From NCBI GenBank assembly GCA_046541515.1, contig JBKHDD010000045.1:1-28260 (forward strand): DNA of 28,260 nucleotides, read 5' to 3'. Below, piece after piece: positions 15,070-23,423 of this stretch (position 1 is its first letter; each line of letters starts with the position of its first letter). A model generated the notes under the pieces. The model was not told the origin of the DNA. It searched no databases and saw only the letters and a list, made by a program, of their open reading frames with translations. Origin of the DNA: CAYFVR01 sp046541515 (GTDB lineage: Bacteria > Desulfobacterota > Desulfobacteria > Desulfobacterales > Desulfococcaceae). A program made the translations under genes and the position numbers.

Positions 15070-16488
15070 ATGGTCATGGGAGAACTGGCGCAGGAAACGG
15101 AGTTGCTGGTCATCGGCGGCGGGCCGGGCGGGTACGCGGCGGCGTTTCGGGCGGCGGACCTGGGAATGGACGTCACCCTGGTGGAAATCGACAGCCGCCC
15201 CGGCGGAGCCTGCCTGTTTCGGGGCTGCATTCCGTCCAAAACCTACCTCTACCTGGCGGAGCTGATTCACGACGCCGGTCGGGCGGAAGACATGGGGGTT
15301 CGTTTCGGCGATCCGGAAATCGACCTGGACGGCCTTCGGTCCTGGAAATCCAAGGTGGTGGACAAGATGGCCGGCGGGCTGCTCTCCCTTTCGAAACAAC
15401 GGGGCGTGCAACTCATCCAGGGACGGGCCGCCTTCGAAAGCTCCCGGGAGGTGCGGGTATTCGAGAGCGACGCCGGCATCATCAAATTCAAGCACTGCAT
15501 TTTGGCCACCGGCTCCCGGCCCGTCGCCTTTCCCGGAACCCGGTTTCGCAAGGGCGGCCGGATCATGAGCAGCACCGGGGCGCTGGAAATTCCGGAGGCG
15601 CCGGAACGGCTGTTCGTTCTGGGCGGCGGCTACGTGGGGTTGGAGCTGGGGATGGTCTATGCGTCCCTTGGGGCCAGGGTGACCCTGGCCGAAATGGCCG
15701 ACCAGATTCTCCCGGGCGTGGACGCCGATCTGGTGAAGCCGCTGGCCAAACGGATCGAATCCTTGTTCGAAGACGTGCGGCTGGGCGTTCGGCTGGAATC
15801 CATGGAGGAAACCGACGAGAAGGTAACGGTGAAAATCGGCGACGGCGAGCCGGAAACCTTCGATCGGGCCCTTGTGGCCATTGGGCGCAAACCGAATACC
15901 GACGGCCTGAAGCTGGAAAACACCGACGTGACCCTGGACGACGACGGCTTCGTGACGGTGGACGAAAAGCAGCGAACGTCGGACGAGCGAATCTACGCCG
16001 TGGGCGATTTGGCGGGCGGCATGATGCTGGCCCACAAGGCATTTCGGGAGGGCAAGGTGGCCGCCGAGGCGATCGCCGGCGAACCGGCGGCGTTCGACGT
16101 TCGGGCCATTCCGGCGGTGGTCTACACCGATCCCCAGGTGGCCTGGGCCGGGTTGACGGAGAACGAGGCCGGGGAATCCGGACGGGACGTGGAAATCCAA
16201 CGCTTTCCCTGGAAATACTCGGGGCGGGCGGCGACCATGGGCCTGTCCGAAGGGCTGACCAAAATCCTGGTCGATCCGGAATCCCGGCGCGTGGTGGGCG
16301 TGGGAATCGTCGGCCGGGACACCGAAGGACTGATCTCCGAGGGCGTTCTGGCCATCGAAATGGGGGCCGTCATCGAAGACGTGGCCCTGAGCATCCATCC
16401 CCATCCCACCCTCTCCGAAACCGAGTCCGAAGCCGCCGAAATCTTCCTGGGCGGCGCGATCCACGCCCCGCCGGGGAAGAAGAAATGA
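15070..16488 (+). CDS. lpdA: Dihydrolipoamide dehydrogenase (E3)
   Basis: Flavoprotein that reoxidises the dihydrolipoyl group of E2 using NAD+. The 472-residue sequence has the FAD-binding GGGPGGYAAAFRAADLG (about 14-30), the redox-active disulfide GGACLFRGCIPSK (two Cys spaced by four, about 41-53), the NAD-binding GGGYVGLELGMVYASLG (about 185-201), the second FAD motif RIYAVGDLAGGM and the C-terminal HPHPTLSE, which supplies the catalytic His/Glu pair. The ATG at 15070 is chosen because GGGAGG lies 7 nt upstream; another ATG sits at 15076. In-frame sequence before it is unlike the family. The gene is separate from the E1/E2 operon, with the Mrp operon in between, so it may serve several 2-oxoacid dehydrogenases or glycine cleavage. 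Confidence 0.94.
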   Translation: MVMGELAQETELLVIGGGPGGYAAAFRAADLGMDVTLVEIDSRPGGACLFRGCIPSKTYLYLAELIHDAGRAEDMGVRFGDPEIDLDGLRSWKSKVVDKMAGGLLSLSKQRGVQLIQGRAAFESSREVRVFESDAGIIKFKHCILATGSRPVAFPGTRFRKGGRIMSSTGALEIPEAPERLFVLGGGYVGLELGMVYASLGARVTLAEMADQILPGVDADLVKPLAKRIESLFEDVRLGVRLESMEETDEKVTVKIGDGEPETFDRALVAIGRKPNTDGLKLENTDVTLDDDGFVTVDEKQRTSDERIYAVGDLAGGMMLAHKAFREGKVAAEAIAGEPAAFDVRAIPAVVYTDPQVAWAGLTENEAGESGRDVEIQRFPWKYSGRAATMGLSEGLTKILVDPESRRVVGVGIVGRDTEGLISEGVLAIEMGAVIEDVALSIHPHPTLSETESEAAEIFLGGAIHAPPGKKK

Positions 16489-16616
16489 CCGGGAGGCGGC
16501 GGGCGAGTTGTCCCCTTCCGGAAAATGGTTAGCTTTCTCGCCATTCGGTCCGGGGTTCGCCGGCGGTTTGGGATGGTTTCCCAGACCGGTTCCGAAACTT
16601 TCGACATGGAGGGGAC

Positions 16617-18467
16617 ATGCAGAAGCATCACAAGTTTTCTTTCTGGTATGTGCTGATCGGCATTTGGCTGGTGCTGATTCTTCAAAATATCCTTTTTTCC
16701 ATGACCCAAATCCGGACCGTTCCGTACAGCCAGTTTCTGAAACATCTCAAAGACGGCCGCATTGCCGAGGTGTCCGTCAGCGCGGATCGGATCGAGGGCC
16801 GGATGACCGACCCGGACAATCCGGGGCAGAAAGTGCTCTTCCGAACCGTCAAGGTGGACCCCGAAATTTCCGAACTGCTGGAAAAAAACGGCGTCCAATT
16901 CAAGGGACAAATCGAGCCGACCTTTCTTCGGAACCTGTTTTCCTGGATTTTCCCGCTCTTCCTCTTTTTCGGCATCTGGTATTTTTTGATGAAACGGATC
17001 GCCGGCGGCCAGCCGGGCTTTATGACCCTGGGGAAAAACAAGGCCAAAATCTACATGGAGGACGAGGTCAAGGCCCGCTTTCCCGACGCGGCCGGGGTGG
17101 ACGAGGCCAAGCAGGAGCTGGAGGAGGTCACCGACTTCCTGAAAACGCCGGAGAAATTTACCAAACTCGGCGGGCGGGTGCCCAAGGGCATTTTGCTGGT
17201 GGGCCCGCCGGGCACCGGAAAAACCCTTCTGGCCCGCGCCGTGGCCGGGGAAAGCGGCGTCCCCTTCTTCAGTCTCAGCGGCTCGGAATTCGTGGAGATG
17301 TTCGTGGGTCTCGGCGCGGCCCGGGTGCGGGATCTGTTCAACCAGGCCAAGGAAAAGGCCCCCTGCATCATCTTCATCGACGAGCTGGACGCCCTGGGCA
17401 AGGCCCGGGGCGTGGCCGGCATGAGCGGCGGCCACGACGAGCGGGAGCAAACCCTGAACCAGCTCCTGGTGGAGATGGACGGCTTCGACCCCACCATCGG
17501 CGTGATTCTGATGGGCGCCACCAACCGGCCCGAGATTCTGGACCCGGCCCTGCTGCGCCCCGGCCGCTTCGACCGGCAGGTGCTGGTGGATCGCCCCGAC
17601 ATGAAGGGGCGGGAAGATATTCTTCGGATTCACCTGAAAAACGTCACCTTCGACGAAAACATCAACATCGAGGCCATCGCCGGGATGACCTCCGGCATGG
17701 TGGGGGCCGATCTCGCCAACATCGTCAACGAGGGGGCCTTGCTGGCCGTCCGGCGGGGCAAGGATAAGGTGACCCAGCGGGAGCTGGAGGAGGCGGTGGA
17801 ACGGGTGGTGGCCGGTCTGGAAAAGAAGAACCGGCTTATCAACGCCGAAGAGCGCCGCATCGTGGCGCACCATGAAATGGGCCACGCCATCTTGGGCTGG
17901 GCCCTGCCGGGGAGCGATCCGGTGCGGAAAATTTCCATCATCCCCCGGGGCATCTCGGCCTTGGGCTACACCATGCAGGCCCCCACCGAAGACCGCTTTC
18001 TCATGCGGCGGACCGAGCTGCTCAACAAAATTGCCACTCTGCTGGGGGGGCGGGCCGCGGAGGCCATCGTTTTCCAGGACATCTCCACCGGCGCTCACAA
18101 CGACTTGGCCCGCGCCACCGACATCGCCCGATCCATGATCAAGGAATACGGCATGAGCGGGCGGCTGGGGCAGGTGTATTTCGAGCGGGAGCGGCGGCAG
18201 CAGTTTCTGCCGCTGGTTTCCGAGGGGGCTCGGCAATACAGCGAGGCCACGGCCCGGGAAATCGACGCGGAGGTTCAGGAAATCATCGAGGCCGAATACA
18301 GGCGGGCCGTCCAAATTCTGGAGGACAACCGCGCCGTTCTGGACCGCGGCGCCGCGGCCCTTCTGGAAAAGGAAAAATTGGAGGGCGAGGACATGGAGCG
18401 GCTGAAACGGCAGGTGATCGTCCAGAAGCCGGAGGCGGCCGGAACCCCGAGTGGCGGCCATGACTGA
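16617..18467 (+). CDS. ftsH: ATP-dependent zinc metalloprotease FtsH
   Basis: Membrane-anchored AAA+ protease that extracts and degrades misfolded or regulatory membrane and cytosolic proteins. The 616-residue protein has an N-terminal membrane segment (about 9-28), a periplasmic domain, a second helix (about 106-125), Walker A GPPGTGKT (196-203), Walker B IIFIDELDALG (251-261), the second region of homology ATNRPEILDPALLRPGRFDR (301-320), and the zinc site HEMGH (H419, E420, H423) with third ligand D496 in GAHNDLARAT. The common form is HEAGH; Met here is a conservative change. GGAGGGG lies 3-9 nt before the ATG. It follows the E3 gene by 128 bp. Many genomes have several ftsH copies; this divergent form may be a paralogue. 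Confidence 0.95.
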   Translation: MQKHHKFSFWYVLIGIWLVLILQNILFSMTQIRTVPYSQFLKHLKDGRIAEVSVSADRIEGRMTDPDNPGQKVLFRTVKVDPEISELLEKNGVQFKGQIEPTFLRNLFSWIFPLFLFFGIWYFLMKRIAGGQPGFMTLGKNKAKIYMEDEVKARFPDAAGVDEAKQELEEVTDFLKTPEKFTKLGGRVPKGILLVGPPGTGKTLLARAVAGESGVPFFSLSGSEFVEMFVGLGAARVRDLFNQAKEKAPCIIFIDELDALGKARGVAGMSGGHDEREQTLNQLLVEMDGFDPTIGVILMGATNRPEILDPALLRPGRFDRQVLVDRPDMKGREDILRIHLKNVTFDENINIEAIAGMTSGMVGADLANIVNEGALLAVRRGKDKVTQRELEEAVERVVAGLEKKNRLINAEERRIVAHHEMGHAILGWALPGSDPVRKISIIPRGISALGYTMQAPTEDRFLMRRTELLNKIATLLGGRAAEAIVFQDISTGAHNDLARATDIARSMIKEYGMSGRLGQVYFERERRQQFLPLVSEGARQYSEATAREIDAEVQEIIEAEYRRAVQILEDNRAVLDRGAAALLEKEKLEGEDMERLKRQVIVQKPEAAGTPSGGHD

Positions 18468-18921
18468 GCCTTTCGCTCCCGATCGATTGCATCTGTTGCG
18501 GCCGGCCGATTTTCCCGCGGCCGGCGGCGACCGTCCGAATTTGGCCGCCGGGGGAGGAATCGCCCTTCAGCGGCTGTTGGGCCGGCCGCTCGCCCCGGTG
18601 GTCTGGCCGGCGGGGGCCCCGGTCCGAAGCGGTCGCCGCCGGCGGGTTGATGGGAACCAAGACGGTCCTCAACGAATTCGCGGCCTGCCCGGAGCCGGCG
18701 AATCTGCCGCCGGAAACCTCTTTCCCGGAAGCCGAAATATCCTGATTTACGCCCTGTGCGGCTTCGCCAATCCCGGCCGCCTGGGCATCATGATCGGCGG
18801 CATGGGCGCCATGGCCCCGGAGCGCCGGGAGGAGATCGTGGCGCTGGGATTTCGCTCCATCCTGGCCGAGACCCTGGCCACCCCGACGACCGGCGCCGCG
18901 GCCGGCATTCTTCTGGCTTGA
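18460..18921 (+). pseudogene. Decayed CNT-family nucleoside transporter (NupC-like), C-terminal part
   Basis: Recognisable homology begins near 18541: LQRLLGRPLAPVVW in one frame, then EAVAAGGLMGTKTVLNEF in the +1 frame (18620-18685), then NILIYALCGFANPGRLGI and IGGMGAMAPERREEIVALG back in the first frame (from about 18742) to the stop at 18919-18921. These segments are successive parts of the C-terminal gate domain of concentrative nucleoside transporters (GTK..LNEF and YALCGFAN...GGMGALAPERR are family hallmarks). Two compensating frameshifts plus absence of the N-terminal ~250 residues make it non-functional. The first 25 or so codons after 18460 match nothing and overlap the end of ftsH by 8 bp. 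An intact short frame exists across the whole span, so gene finders may call it as a hypothetical protein. Confidence 0.82.
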
Positions 18922-18946
18922 TTTTTCCCGGCCGATCCCTCATAAT
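18918..18946 (+). promoter_or_regulatory. Candidate sigma-70 promoter for the sensor kinase
   Basis: TTGATT (18918-18923), 17-bp spacer, CATAAT (18941-18946): four and five matches to the -35 and -10 consensus. It lies in a T-rich gap between the transporter relic and the kinase gene, and would start transcription near 18953, about 36 nt before the GTG start. Confidence 0.5.
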
Positions 18947-18988
18947 TTTTTTTACCATTTTTCTTCTCACCCACACCGCCGATGCGCC

Positions 18989-21409
18989 GTGCCTCCTTTC
19001 CCCGCCACATTTTCCCGTCCCTTTTTTTCCCTTCGCCCAATCCTTCTCTCGGCGGCGATGGCGGCGCTGTTCCTGATTTTGGGCGGCGTTTTCGCCCGTG
19101 CGGAATCCCTGGAAACGGTTACGCTCCAGCTTAAATGGCATCATCAGTTCCAGTTCGCCGGCTATTACGCCGCCGAGGCCCGGGGATTCTACCGGGAGGC
19201 CGGGCTGAAGATCCGGTTCCGGGAGGGGACGCCGGATCGACCGCCGACCCGGGAGTTGCTGTCCGGCCGGGCCGACTATCTGGTCAACGGTCCCGGCGCG
19301 TTGCTGGATTTCGCCGAGGGCGCGCCGTTGGTGGCCCTGGCCGCCATCTTCCAACATTCTCCCAGCATCTTGATTGCCCGCGGCGCCGGCATTCGGACGC
19401 CCTCGGATCTGATTGGACGGCGGGTGATGTACAATCCCGAAACCGATCCCGAATTTCTGGGCATGTGCCTGCGGGAGGGGATCGAGCCGGATCGGATTGT
19501 CCGGGTTCCGCACACGTTTTCCCTCGATGCGTTGCTCGATGGCCGGGTCGACGCCGCCACGGCCTATCTGACCAACGAGCCGTTCGAATTGGCCGCGCGA
19601 GGCGTTTCTTTCCACATCCTTCGGCCGGTCACCTACGGCATCGATTTTTACGGCGACTGCCTGTTCACCACCCAAAAAGAGATCGAGGAACATCCGGAGC
19701 GGGTCGCCGCGTTTCTGACCGCCAGCATCCAGGGATGGGAATATGCCCTGAGCCGTCCCGAAGAGATCATCGCGCTGCTGCGGGGGCGCCACGCCGTGGA
19801 CGCGTCCGTCGAACATCTCCGCCACGAAGCCGAAACCATGCAGGAACTGATCCTGCCCCGGTTTATCCCGGTGGGCCACATGAATCCCGGCCGCTGGCGG
19901 CACATCGCCCGCACCTACGCCGAGCTGGGCATGATGCCCGCGGATCTCTCCCTGGACGCGTTTCTGTACTCGGCGGATGGCGACGCGGTGAGCCTGCGTC
20001 GGCTGCTGACCTGGGCCGGGGCTGCCATCGTTGCCGTCGCGGCCGGTCTGCTGATCGTGCTCGCCTTCAACCGGCGGTTGCGTCAGGCGGTCCGCGAGCG
20101 GACCGAGGCGCTTCACCGCGCCAACACGGAACTTTCCGCGGAGGTTGCGGAGCGGGCGCGGGTGGAGGCGGAACTCCGGAAAAGCGAGGAAAACTACCGC
20201 CGGCTGTTTGAAGGCGGCGTGATGGGGGTTGCCCTGGCCGACCGCCGGGGACGGTTCCTTCACGCCAACCCGGCCTTTTTGAACATGCTCGGCCATGACC
20301 TCCAACGGCTGACCGATCTTCGATACGCCGAGATTGCGACGGGGTCCGCCCCGCCGGTGGAAACCTTTCTGCGGGAGCCGTCCGGGGAAGATTCAGCTTC
20401 GGTCTGGGAGACCACGTTTCGCCATCGGGACGGCCGGGAGTTTCCCGTGGGGCTGACCGGATGGCCCGTCCACGACGCGGACGGCGAGGTGGCCGGCTTC
20501 TGCGTCCATGCCCGGAATCTCTCCCGGGAAAGGGCCGCCGAGGCCGAACGGAACCGGCTGGAGCGGGAGCTGGACCGGGCTCGGAAGTTCGAGGCCCTGG
20601 CCACCCTGGCCGGGGGCGTTGCCCACGACTTCAACAATCTTCTGATGGGTTTGCAGGGCCGGGTCTCCCTGATGCGGCTGCGGGCGAAGGATGATTCGCG
20701 GATCCTGGAACAGCTCGACGGAATGGAATCCCATCTCCACTCCGCCGCCGACCTGACCCGCCGACTTCTGAGCCTGGCCCGCACCGGGGACTTCGACCGA
20801 CGGCCCATGGACGCCAACCGGTTCGTTTCCGATCAGGTGCGCCGCTTCGCCCGCACCCGGGAGGAGATCGACCTTTTGGAAACGTACGCCGACGGCCTGT
20901 GGCCCATGGCCGGAGACCGCAACCAGCTGGAACAGGTGCTCCAGAATCTGTTCATCAACGCCGCCCAGGCCATGCCCGGGGGCGGGCGGATGGCGGTGCG
21001 CACCGAAAACGTGTTGCTATCGGAGACCGAGGTGGCCCCTTTCGGCCGGTCGCCCGGGCGCTATGTTCGGATTTCGGTGTCCGACGCCGGCGTGGGCATG
21101 GACGACGCGGTCCAGCGCCGGGTCTTCGATCCCTTTTTCACCACCAAAACCCTGACCCGGGGCACGGGGCTGGGGCTGGCTTCGGCCTATCGGATTGTTC
21201 TGAACCACGGCGGGCTGATTCAGGTGGACAGCGAGAAGGGACGTGGGAGCACCTTTCGGGTTTGTCTTCCGGTGTGGGAGGCGGAGCTTTCCGGCGCCGA
21301 TCCGGTTTCCCGCGGGGAAGTGGAGGAGGGGGGGGAATCGGGACGATCGTTTCCCGAAGCGGAGGAAACCTTGTGCGCGACTCAAAACCGCGTTATACTT
21401 AAAAAATGA
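18989..21409 (+). CDS. Sensor histidine kinase with NMT1/THI5-like periplasmic domain and PAS
   Basis: An 806-residue hybrid of ligand-binding protein and kinase. Residues about 15-39 form a signal or anchor segment ending ARAES. Residues about 43-260 match the NMT1/THI5-like substrate-binding fold (TLQLKWHHQFQFAGYYAAEA, YLVNGPGALLDF, DLIGRRVMYNPETDPEF), the family of thiamine-pyrimidine-precursor binders. A membrane helix lies at about 341-360, a coiled linker at 361-402, a PAS domain at about 403-512, then HisKA with H546 in GGVAHDFNNLL, N box QNLFINAAQAM (N657), G1 DAGVGMD and G2 GTGLGLASA. Start GTG 18989 is chosen because it gives a positively charged n-region; in-frame ATG 19058 would leave a truncated signal. 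No Shine-Dalgarno is clear and no response regulator is adjacent. The ligand is unknown; HMP-like pyrimidines are a hypothesis. Confidence 0.9.
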   Translation: MPPFPATFSRPFFSLRPILLSAAMAALFLILGGVFARAESLETVTLQLKWHHQFQFAGYYAAEARGFYREAGLKIRFREGTPDRPPTRELLSGRADYLVNGPGALLDFAEGAPLVALAAIFQHSPSILIARGAGIRTPSDLIGRRVMYNPETDPEFLGMCLREGIEPDRIVRVPHTFSLDALLDGRVDAATAYLTNEPFELAARGVSFHILRPVTYGIDFYGDCLFTTQKEIEEHPERVAAFLTASIQGWEYALSRPEEIIALLRGRHAVDASVEHLRHEAETMQELILPRFIPVGHMNPGRWRHIARTYAELGMMPADLSLDAFLYSADGDAVSLRRLLTWAGAAIVAVAAGLLIVLAFNRRLRQAVRERTEALHRANTELSAEVAERARVEAELRKSEENYRRLFEGGVMGVALADRRGRFLHANPAFLNMLGHDLQRLTDLRYAEIATGSAPPVETFLREPSGEDSASVWETTFRHRDGREFPVGLTGWPVHDADGEVAGFCVHARNLSRERAAEAERNRLERELDRARKFEALATLAGGVAHDFNNLLMGLQGRVSLMRLRAKDDSRILEQLDGMESHLHSAADLTRRLLSLARTGDFDRRPMDANRFVSDQVRRFARTREEIDLLETYADGLWPMAGDRNQLEQVLQNLFINAAQAMPGGGRMAVRTENVLLSETEVAPFGRSPGRYVRISVSDAGVGMDDAVQRRVFDPFFTTKTLTRGTGLGLASAYRIVLNHGGLIQVDSEKGRGSTFRVCLPVWEAELSGADPVSRGEVEEGGESGRSFPEAEETLCATQNRVILKK
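21371..21399 (+). promoter_or_regulatory. Candidate sigma-70 promoter overlapping the kinase 3' end
   Basis: TTGTGC (21371-21376), 17-bp spacer, TATACT (21394-21399; five of six matches to TATAAT), inside the last codons of the kinase gene. The expected start point, about 7 nt after the -10, coincides with the ATG of the RNase D gene at 21406, so a transcript from here would be leaderless or nearly so. Confidence 0.45.
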
Positions 21410-22716
21410 ATGGAAAACCGAGTTACAAAAGCCGACAAAGCGCATACGCGACCGATACGATCTCCGTCCCTTCCCCGGCGGCCGGGACCGAGTCTTCCGG
21501 CCCCTGCATGATTGAAACCCCGGAGGCGCTCTCTCATTTCGCCGGGGTGCTTCGCCGCAAGCGGGTGATCGCGGTGGACCTGGAGGCGGACTCCATGTAC
21601 CATTTCCAGGAGCGGGTCTGCCTGATTCAGATCGCCACCCGCCAGGAAAGCGCCATCGTCGATCCGCTGGCGGTTCCCGATCTTTCCGCGTTGGCGCCGA
21701 TTTTCGCCAATCCCCGGATTGAAAAGGTGTTTCACGGCGCCGACTACGACGTTCGCTCTCTGCACCGGGATTTCGGCATCGTCATTCACAATCTGTTTGA
21801 CACCCAGATCGCCGCGCGCTTTCTGGGATTTGCGGAAACCGGCCTGGAAGCCGTCCTGGGTCGGGAGTTCGGCGTATCCATGGACAAAAAATACCAGAAA
21901 AAAGATTGGTCCCAGCGCCCTCTCCCGCCGGAAATGTTGGCCTACGCCGCCGAGGATACCACCTACCTGATTCCCCTGGCCCGGAGTCTCCAGAAAAAAC
22001 TTCAGCGTCGGGGCCGGCTGGAATGGGTGCGGGAGGAATGCGAGCTGCTGAGCCAGGTCCGCGCCGCCGAGGACGAGGGGCCGCTGTTTCTGCGCTTCAA
22101 GGGCGCGGGGAAGTTGCCGCCCCGGGATCTGGCCGTGCTGGAAGGGGTGTTGCGCTTCCGCCGAAGCATTGCCCAACGCAAGGACCGGCCGCCCTTCAAG
22201 GTCTTCGGCAACAACGCGGTGAAGCGGATCGTGGAGATTCGGCCGGAAACCCCCGAGGCGGTGGAAGCCTCCGGGGCCTTCAGCCGCAAGCAGCTCAACA
22301 TGTACGCGCGTCCCGTGGCCAAGATCGTTTCCGACGCCCTGGCCCGGCCGGAATCCGAGTTGCCGACCTACCCGCGCCGTTTCGCGCCGCCGCCGTCTCC
22401 CCGGGCGCCGTTGCGGGTCAAGGCGCTCAAGGCCTGGCGGGACGAGCGGTGCGCCGATCTGGATATGGACCCGGCCCTGGTGCTCAACAAATCCCAGATG
22501 ACCGCCATCTCCGCCCGAAACCCGACAACCCTGGAAGAGCTGGCGGAGGTGGAGGAGTTGCGGGAATGGCAACGGGCGGAGTTCGGAGTCGAAATCCTCT
22601 CCGTGCTGGAACGGCTCCCGGATCGGGTCGCCCAGAAAAAGACAAAGAAACGGCGGCGAAGACGGCGGCCCCGCGCCCGGAAAAAACCGGCGCAAGGGGA
22701 GACCAATGACGAGTAG
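21406..22716 (+). CDS. rnd: Ribonuclease D (DEDDy exonuclease with HRDC domain)
   Basis: 3'-to-5' exoribonuclease acting on tRNA precursors and other structured RNA. The 436-residue protein has Exo I VIAVDLEADSM (D58, E60), Exo II VFHGADYDVRSL (D115) and Exo III YAAEDTTYL (Y180, D184), i.e. the DEDDy active site, followed by DKKYQKKDWSQRPL, an RNase D hallmark. HRDC-type helices occupy the C-terminal half (about 220-405), and the tail is strongly basic (KKTKKRRRRRRPRARKK), probably for RNA binding. The ATG overlaps the kinase stop (ATGA at 21406-21409). No Shine-Dalgarno is present and the first 34 residues are unlike the family, so the true start may be internal, for example ATG 21508, but that also lacks a ribosome site. 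Confidence 0.92.
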   Translation: MNGKPSYKSRQSAYATDTISVPSPAAGTESSGPCMIETPEALSHFAGVLRRKRVIAVDLEADSMYHFQERVCLIQIATRQESAIVDPLAVPDLSALAPIFANPRIEKVFHGADYDVRSLHRDFGIVIHNLFDTQIAARFLGFAETGLEAVLGREFGVSMDKKYQKKDWSQRPLPPEMLAYAAEDTTYLIPLARSLQKKLQRRGRLEWVREECELLSQVRAAEDEGPLFLRFKGAGKLPPRDLAVLEGVLRFRRSIAQRKDRPPFKVFGNNAVKRIVEIRPETPEAVEASGAFSRKQLNMYARPVAKIVSDALARPESELPTYPRRFAPPPSPRAPLRVKALKAWRDERCADLDMDPALVLNKSQMTAISARNPTTLEELAEVEELREWQRAEFGVEILSVLERLPDRVAQKKTKKRRRRRRPRARKKPAQGETNDE

Positions 22717-22775
22717 GGTCCGGCGCGGAAACATCGTTGGACGGACCGGGAATATGATTGGGGAAGGCGGAGCCG

Positions 22776-23384
22776 ATGGCGCGCAAGATCGATTTCCCGG
22801 CCGGGAAGATCCGGCTGGAAGGATTGCTGGCCGAGGGCGCGATGGATCGTGGCGTGGTGGTGACGCACCCGCACCCGCTTTACGGCGGCGAGATGCGGAA
22901 TCCCGTGGTGGAGACGGTGGCCGACGTCTACGCCCGGCGGGGGCTGACGAGCCTGCGCTTCAATTTCCGGGGCGTGGGGGGAAGCGGCGGAAGCTACGAC
23001 GACGGGCGGGGCGAGATGGACGACGTTCGCGCGGCGGTGGCCTATCTGCGGGAGCGGGGCGTCCAAAAGATCGATCTGGCCGGCTACTCCTTCGGCGCGT
23101 GGGTGGCCGCCCGGATGGAAATGGAGGCCGAGGGCGTGGACCGCTTGATTCTGGTTTCGCCCCCGGTGGACTTCCTCTCCTTCGCCGACGTGGATCGACT
23201 GCCCCGCCTGGCCCTGACGGTCGTCGGCGACGAAGACGATTTCGGCGCGACGGAACGGGTCCGGGCCTTGGCGACCCGATGGAATCCCGACGCCCGATTC
23301 GAAATCGTCCCCGACGCCGACCATTTCTTCTGGGGCCGGTTTCGGGAGTTGGGAGAGGTGGTGGCGGGGGCGTTGTTTGGGTAA
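22776..23384 (+). CDS. Alpha/beta hydrolase (COG2945-like)
   Basis: A 202-residue predicted cytoplasmic hydrolase. It has THPHPLYGGEM (residues 30-40), LRFNFRGVGGSGGSYDDG (60-77) and the nucleophile elbow GYSFGA (S105), with VVGDEDDF (149-156) supplying the acid and ADHFFWG (H183) the histidine of the triad. This exact layout (HPHP...GG, FNFRGVG.S.G) is that of the small predicted hydrolases of COG2945; substrates are unknown. The ATG at 22776 is taken because AAGG lies 8 nt upstream; a TTG six codons earlier is possible. It follows RNase D by 59 bp on the same strand, so cotranscription is likely. Confidence 0.88.
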   Translation: MARKIDFPAGKIRLEGLLAEGAMDRGVVVTHPHPLYGGEMRNPVVETVADVYARRGLTSLRFNFRGVGGSGGSYDDGRGEMDDVRAAVAYLRERGVQKIDLAGYSFGAWVAARMEMEAEGVDRLILVSPPVDFLSFADVDRLPRLALTVVGDEDDFGATERVRALATRWNPDARFEIVPDADHFFWGRFRELGEVVAGALFG

Positions 23385-23399
23385 TGAACGACTGTTCAT
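23384..23399. promoter_or_regulatory. Inverted repeat, possible operator of the DUF6036 module
   Basis: ATGAAC (23384-23389) and GTTCAT (23394-23399) are perfect 6-bp arms around GACT. It starts on the last base of the hydrolase stop and lies about 25 bp before the nucleotidyltransferase start, a position suiting an autoregulatory operator. No adjacent DNA-binding protein is recognised, so the role is inferred. Confidence 0.35.
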
Positions 23400-23423
23400 C
23401 TTTCATGCGGGTTGCGGGGTGAA

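Noticed and set aside
16122..18461. 779-codon open frame antisense to ftsH and the end of lpdA
   Set aside because: It lies opposite two firmly identified genes, has a His/Gly/Leu-rich composition typical of high-GC antisense frames, and resembles no family.
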